This document shows, piece by piece, positions 61,033-64,000 of a stretch of DNA of 64,000 bases. Every line of letters starts with the position of its first letter. Position 1 is the stretch's first letter. Under the pieces are notes generated by a model. That model was given only the letters and a program-made list of their open reading frames with translations, was not told the origin of the DNA and ran no database searches. The stretch is from Sisyra terminalis. Its lineage: Eukaryota > Arthropoda > Insecta > Neuroptera > Sisyridae. The stretch covers positions 24,694,001-24,758,000 of the forward strand of contig OY292276.1 of NCBI GenBank assembly GCA_958496175.1, given 5' to 3'. The position numbers were made by a program, and so were the translations under genes.

Positions 61033-61190
61033 AGTTATTTACAATCGCTTTTTAACTACTAAGGTTTTTAGCAACTTTAGGGCTTAGGAGAATCCGTAAA
61101 CTGAGAAATAATGTAAATTTTCTCGTTACTAGATTCGAACTCTACACGTTACAGGTATTGGAGTGGTTGCCTTGACCACTCGGCTTGACC
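61033..61190 (-). repeat. tRNA-derived SINE copy 7
   Basis: Minus strand: GCCGAGTGGTCAAGGCAACC (A box), GTAGAGTTCGAATCTAG (B box), TCAGTTTACGGATTCTCC, CTAAAGTTGCTAAAAACC, TAGTAGTTAAAAAGCGATTG. Nearly full length. Confidence 0.8.
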
Positions 61191-61844
61191 ACTTTATTGT
61201 AGATCATTATGAAAAATAGGGGGGCACATCTCAAGCGTTAGATGTAACAAACAAATGAAAAAAAAATCAAAATTACAGTTTACTTAATCATCTTACAAAC
61301 CAACAGTCTATGACCTATACAGTTACCTCAAACGTTGGACCAAATGTTTGCTCAAATGTTCGTTACATCGCGTTAGGCCTACCACACATTGTAGCAAATA
61401 AAATAGGCTTGATAAAATGAATGCAACTATATCAACCAAGACTGCTCACCTTTATTTTCTCCGTACATTTGTGCAAACATTACTAAACAATTTTGGAAAA
61501 GTTTTTATTTAGTTTCTGCTTTTTTATTATTTCTCTTCTAGAATCAAGGTGTGCCTTGAAATATCGTTTAACGAGGAGGCTTCATTAATTAATTATTGGA
61601 AATACAGCAAAAAACGATGAAATTGTACTGGGTACTTTGGTTGTGGTAAACGATAAAGAAGCAGAGAAACAATAAATAGTAAGTAGAATGTTTGGTAAAC
61701 AGATACCCGGAAATGTGTACGATTTCCTTCACTACTTCAATGCATTCCATGTGTTTGATATGTATATATGGACATACCGTTCATATGGTGTGGAAAAGAA
61801 ATAAGAAAAATCTAGTGTGGTGTACGATGATCATCTGAGAGACC
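61191..61844. other. non-coding, nothing recognised
   Basis: AT-rich. Local GTTACATC/GATGTAAC words in opposite orientation (61235 and 61362). No ORF. Confidence 0.4.
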
Positions 61845-61950
61845 AACATTTTCATGGTAACTTAAAATAACATTTGGCAATTGAGTACCAATGAGCACCA
61901 ACCTACACAAATAAGCGCTTGCGTATTACGTGATTCGCTTGTTTTAGTTG
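61845..61950 (-). repeat. interspersed repeat, inverted partner of 56480-56575
   Basis: Minus strand reads CAACTAAAACAAGCGAATCA, then GCAAGCGCTTATTTGTGTAG, then GTTGGTGCTCATTGGTACTC and AATTGCCA, matching 56480-56575. Confidence 0.7.
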
Positions 61951-62580
61951 TTTTGTTGTAGTTCAGTCCAAATTGTTTGTACTATTGTAGACGGCGCTAG
62001 TAGTGCACTATCCACATATGCAGATCAGTAATTTCAAAGGGTTTGGGATAATTTCTACAGTATGTGGCTAGCCTAAGAGTTAATCAACGCTTATAAAATA
62101 TTTATGTAAAATAGACAAAAGCTAAAGAAGAACTATTATCATTACGAGAGTTTGAAGATATTCTAACGGGATGGACCATACTCGGAAAACAAAAGAATTC
62201 ATACTTGTTGTAGAAAAAAAACTGGAGGGTTCCAGCAAAAGAAGAAGAAGACAAATTGAGGATTCATTGAAACGTGGAATTGGGCTTCACCAATTTGACA
62301 AACCTTATCAGAGATAGACAACGCTGATTTCAACCACGCGGGAAACTAAATCTGCCACCAGGCAGAAAACAGAAATAGTGCAAATAACAGGGCTATTTTG
62401 TTGATTTATAGCAAAAGAAATGAAATATACTTTTGATAAGTTGGAATGATACATTTTTTAGAACTAACATCTGGTGGCTTTTCGCTTTATTTCGAATTTT
62501 ATTTCGCTCAAAATAAAAGTATATCAATTTAAATGCAATTATTGCAAATTTTGGTATTTCCAATCTTAAAATATCTAAAT
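61951..62580. other. non-coding; faint retroelement-like reading
   Basis: 62150-62350 has basic and Arg-rich broken readings (KRRRRQIEDSLKRGIGLHQF) reminiscent of the last part of some non-LTR ORF2s, too short and broken to call. Confidence 0.25.
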
Positions 62581-62792
62581 CAAGGGTGGCCAACCAAAAT
62601 AATAGTCGCGCCATATTAGAAATACATCGAAACTCCGCGGGTCACATAAAATTATACATCATTATTAGATTTTGATACACTGTCGACATTTTTAATTTAT
62701 TGGTTTTTCACCTTTTCACCACTTTGGTCAATATAAAATAAAAATATTTTGTAAAAGTAGGATGAGTCTCGCGAGCGGGTTGACTACCTCTG
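62581..62792. mobile_element. hAT-type MITE (212 bp)
   Basis: Left end CAAGGGTGGCCAACC and the inverse of the right end, CAGAGGTAGTCAACC, match at 11 of 15 positions. Flanks ATCTAAAT (62573-62580) and ATCTTAAT (62793-62800) form an 8-bp duplication with one difference. The interior carries GGTTTTTCACC and CACCACTTTGGTCAATAT, the inverse of a stretch in the element at 28451. Confidence 0.75.
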
Positions 62793-64000
62793 ATCTTAAT
62801 ATTAAGAATGAAAATATCAAGGAAAGCATTTTATTCTTCGTGTTTTTCTTCCCGAAGAAAAACATTCATGCATTGCAATTAATATAAAAATAATGTCTCG
62901 TTTTCATTAATTTTTCGGTTCCTCATTTTACCGTTTTACTGATAACATGGTCCGCATAATTGTTACAAGTGCTTTTCTTTATACATGTGCTTTTAAAGTT
63001 TAAACTTAAAAGTTATCTTTAAAAAATTTGTTCTTCAAAAAAGTTAAGACAACATTTTCAAAAATGATGGTTTTTTCTTACAAAAAATCATAACTTAGAT
63101 CGTAAAATTTAGATTAAATCTTCTAATTTTGTAATCAAAAATAATCATGACGAGTTGTATTATTACACGGAAGAGTAATTATTTTTAAAATAATAGCCAA
63201 AGTTTTTAAATTTAACTCCATTAAATTTAAGGGATACAACCCGCACTGAAGTCCCGGCAATATTTTTTGATTACCAGCATCATAAAACTATCTAAACTTT
63301 CCACATTTGAAATTTTGTAAACGTAAAAAATTTACAAAAAAACTTAAAATGTTTTATATTTACGGTATAACCTTGACAAGTCATTAGTGCGGATGGATGT
63401 AAAGTTGAATTACCTGAAACAGAAGAGGAAAATATTAGAAAATTATTAATTATTTTTTTTTTTTGGTGTTTGAAATTGAAAAGTCTCATAATTCCTGGTT
63501 TCTCTCAATTGCATGTTTCAATTGAGTTTTGTAATTAACGAGTTTGAATAGATATATGAAGGCTTTACATCTTCTTAAAGTTGGGCGAAGCAATTATGGA
63601 TATCGTTGAAAAGTTTATATGAAATAAAGGGCATGTCTAAGAGCTTAAACTCTCTCACCTCAGATAATTACAACGATCATTACGTGAATATCCTTTCGAA
63701 TACGGAAATAATTACACGTCTTTGTTGCTAGGCTCGTAATTTATCATTGATGTAATCCTCTTTTGCCTTACAACACATTTCAAATGTCCTGAGCCATTCG
63801 CGTATCAATACAAGAGCGAATAATTCAATCTTAACAGCTTTATTAAGCATACATCGTTTACGTTAAAAATAAATTGCATCTCTTAGCCACTTTTTATATA
63901 CTCTTTTTATACTCTTTTATTCCTCGTTTGTAGGCAATAGAGAAGTTATTAAAGCGTGTTTTGAACAGTTCAAGAGCGTTGGCATATGCTGAAAGATTAT
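62793..64000. other. non-coding, nothing recognised
   Basis: AT-rich. A minus-strand acceptor-like CTGTTTCAG at 63415 precedes about 14 open codons and a weak donor. This is too little to call an exon. Confidence 0.35.

Noticed and set aside
62150..62350. Basic reading resembling the end of a non-LTR ORF2
   Set aside because: Too short and too broken to distinguish from chance.
63373..63414. Possible 42-bp minus-strand exon after CTGTTTCAG
   Set aside because: Good acceptor but weak donor, too short, and no link to the Ig gene could be shown.

Overview
The window looks like an insect nuclear contig, most likely a beetle (the order is inference). It is strongly AT-rich, split genes have GT-AG introns, and most recognisable sequence is transposon-derived. 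There is no prokaryotic gene organisation, CRISPR array or rRNA, and I see no tRNA gene apart from tRNA-derived SINEs.

Host gene: two phase 1-1 exons on the minus strand (15889-16032, then 111-353) join in frame into one V-type Ig domain of the klingon/lachesin-like cell-adhesion family. The 15.5 kb intron between them carries two SINEs, a 4.26 kb Jockey-type non-LTR retrotransposon with both ORFs open and a 14-bp target duplication (5553-9809), a decayed RNase H-bearing non-LTR remnant, a decayed Tc1/mariner transposase and a possible solo LTR. The rest of the gene lies off the left edge and upstream of the second exon; I could not place its first exon.

16-24 kb: a Foldback-like structure of degenerate ~130-bp repeats arranged in inverted arms (16.3-18.5 kb), then two Penelope-like (PLE) fragments head to head. 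One of these is interrupted by a 1.3 kb terminal-inverted-repeat element.

25-42 kb: more SINE copies, hAT-type pieces, a degenerate tandem array (32.9-33.4 kb), and the most interesting object in the window: a 3007-bp hAT-type element (33513-36519) with a perfect 8-bp target duplication. It has no visible transposase but holds what looks like a small spliced gene for a ~76-residue secreted peptide, plus two near-identical MITEs in inverted orientation that form a ~280-bp hairpin. To its right lie an open ORF of a repetitive arthropod protein family, a mariner remnant, a hAT MITE, a piggyBac-type MITE and an inverted PLE terminus.

42-64 kb: mostly non-coding AT-rich sequence with scattered TE remnants (a hAT-like element at 52.7-53.4 kb, an endonuclease-like remnant at 57.6-58.0 kb, a SINE at 61.0 kb and a hAT MITE at 62.6 kb) and a few exon-like ORFs I cannot assign. 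All calls were read by eye without searches; boundaries of decayed repeats are approximate.
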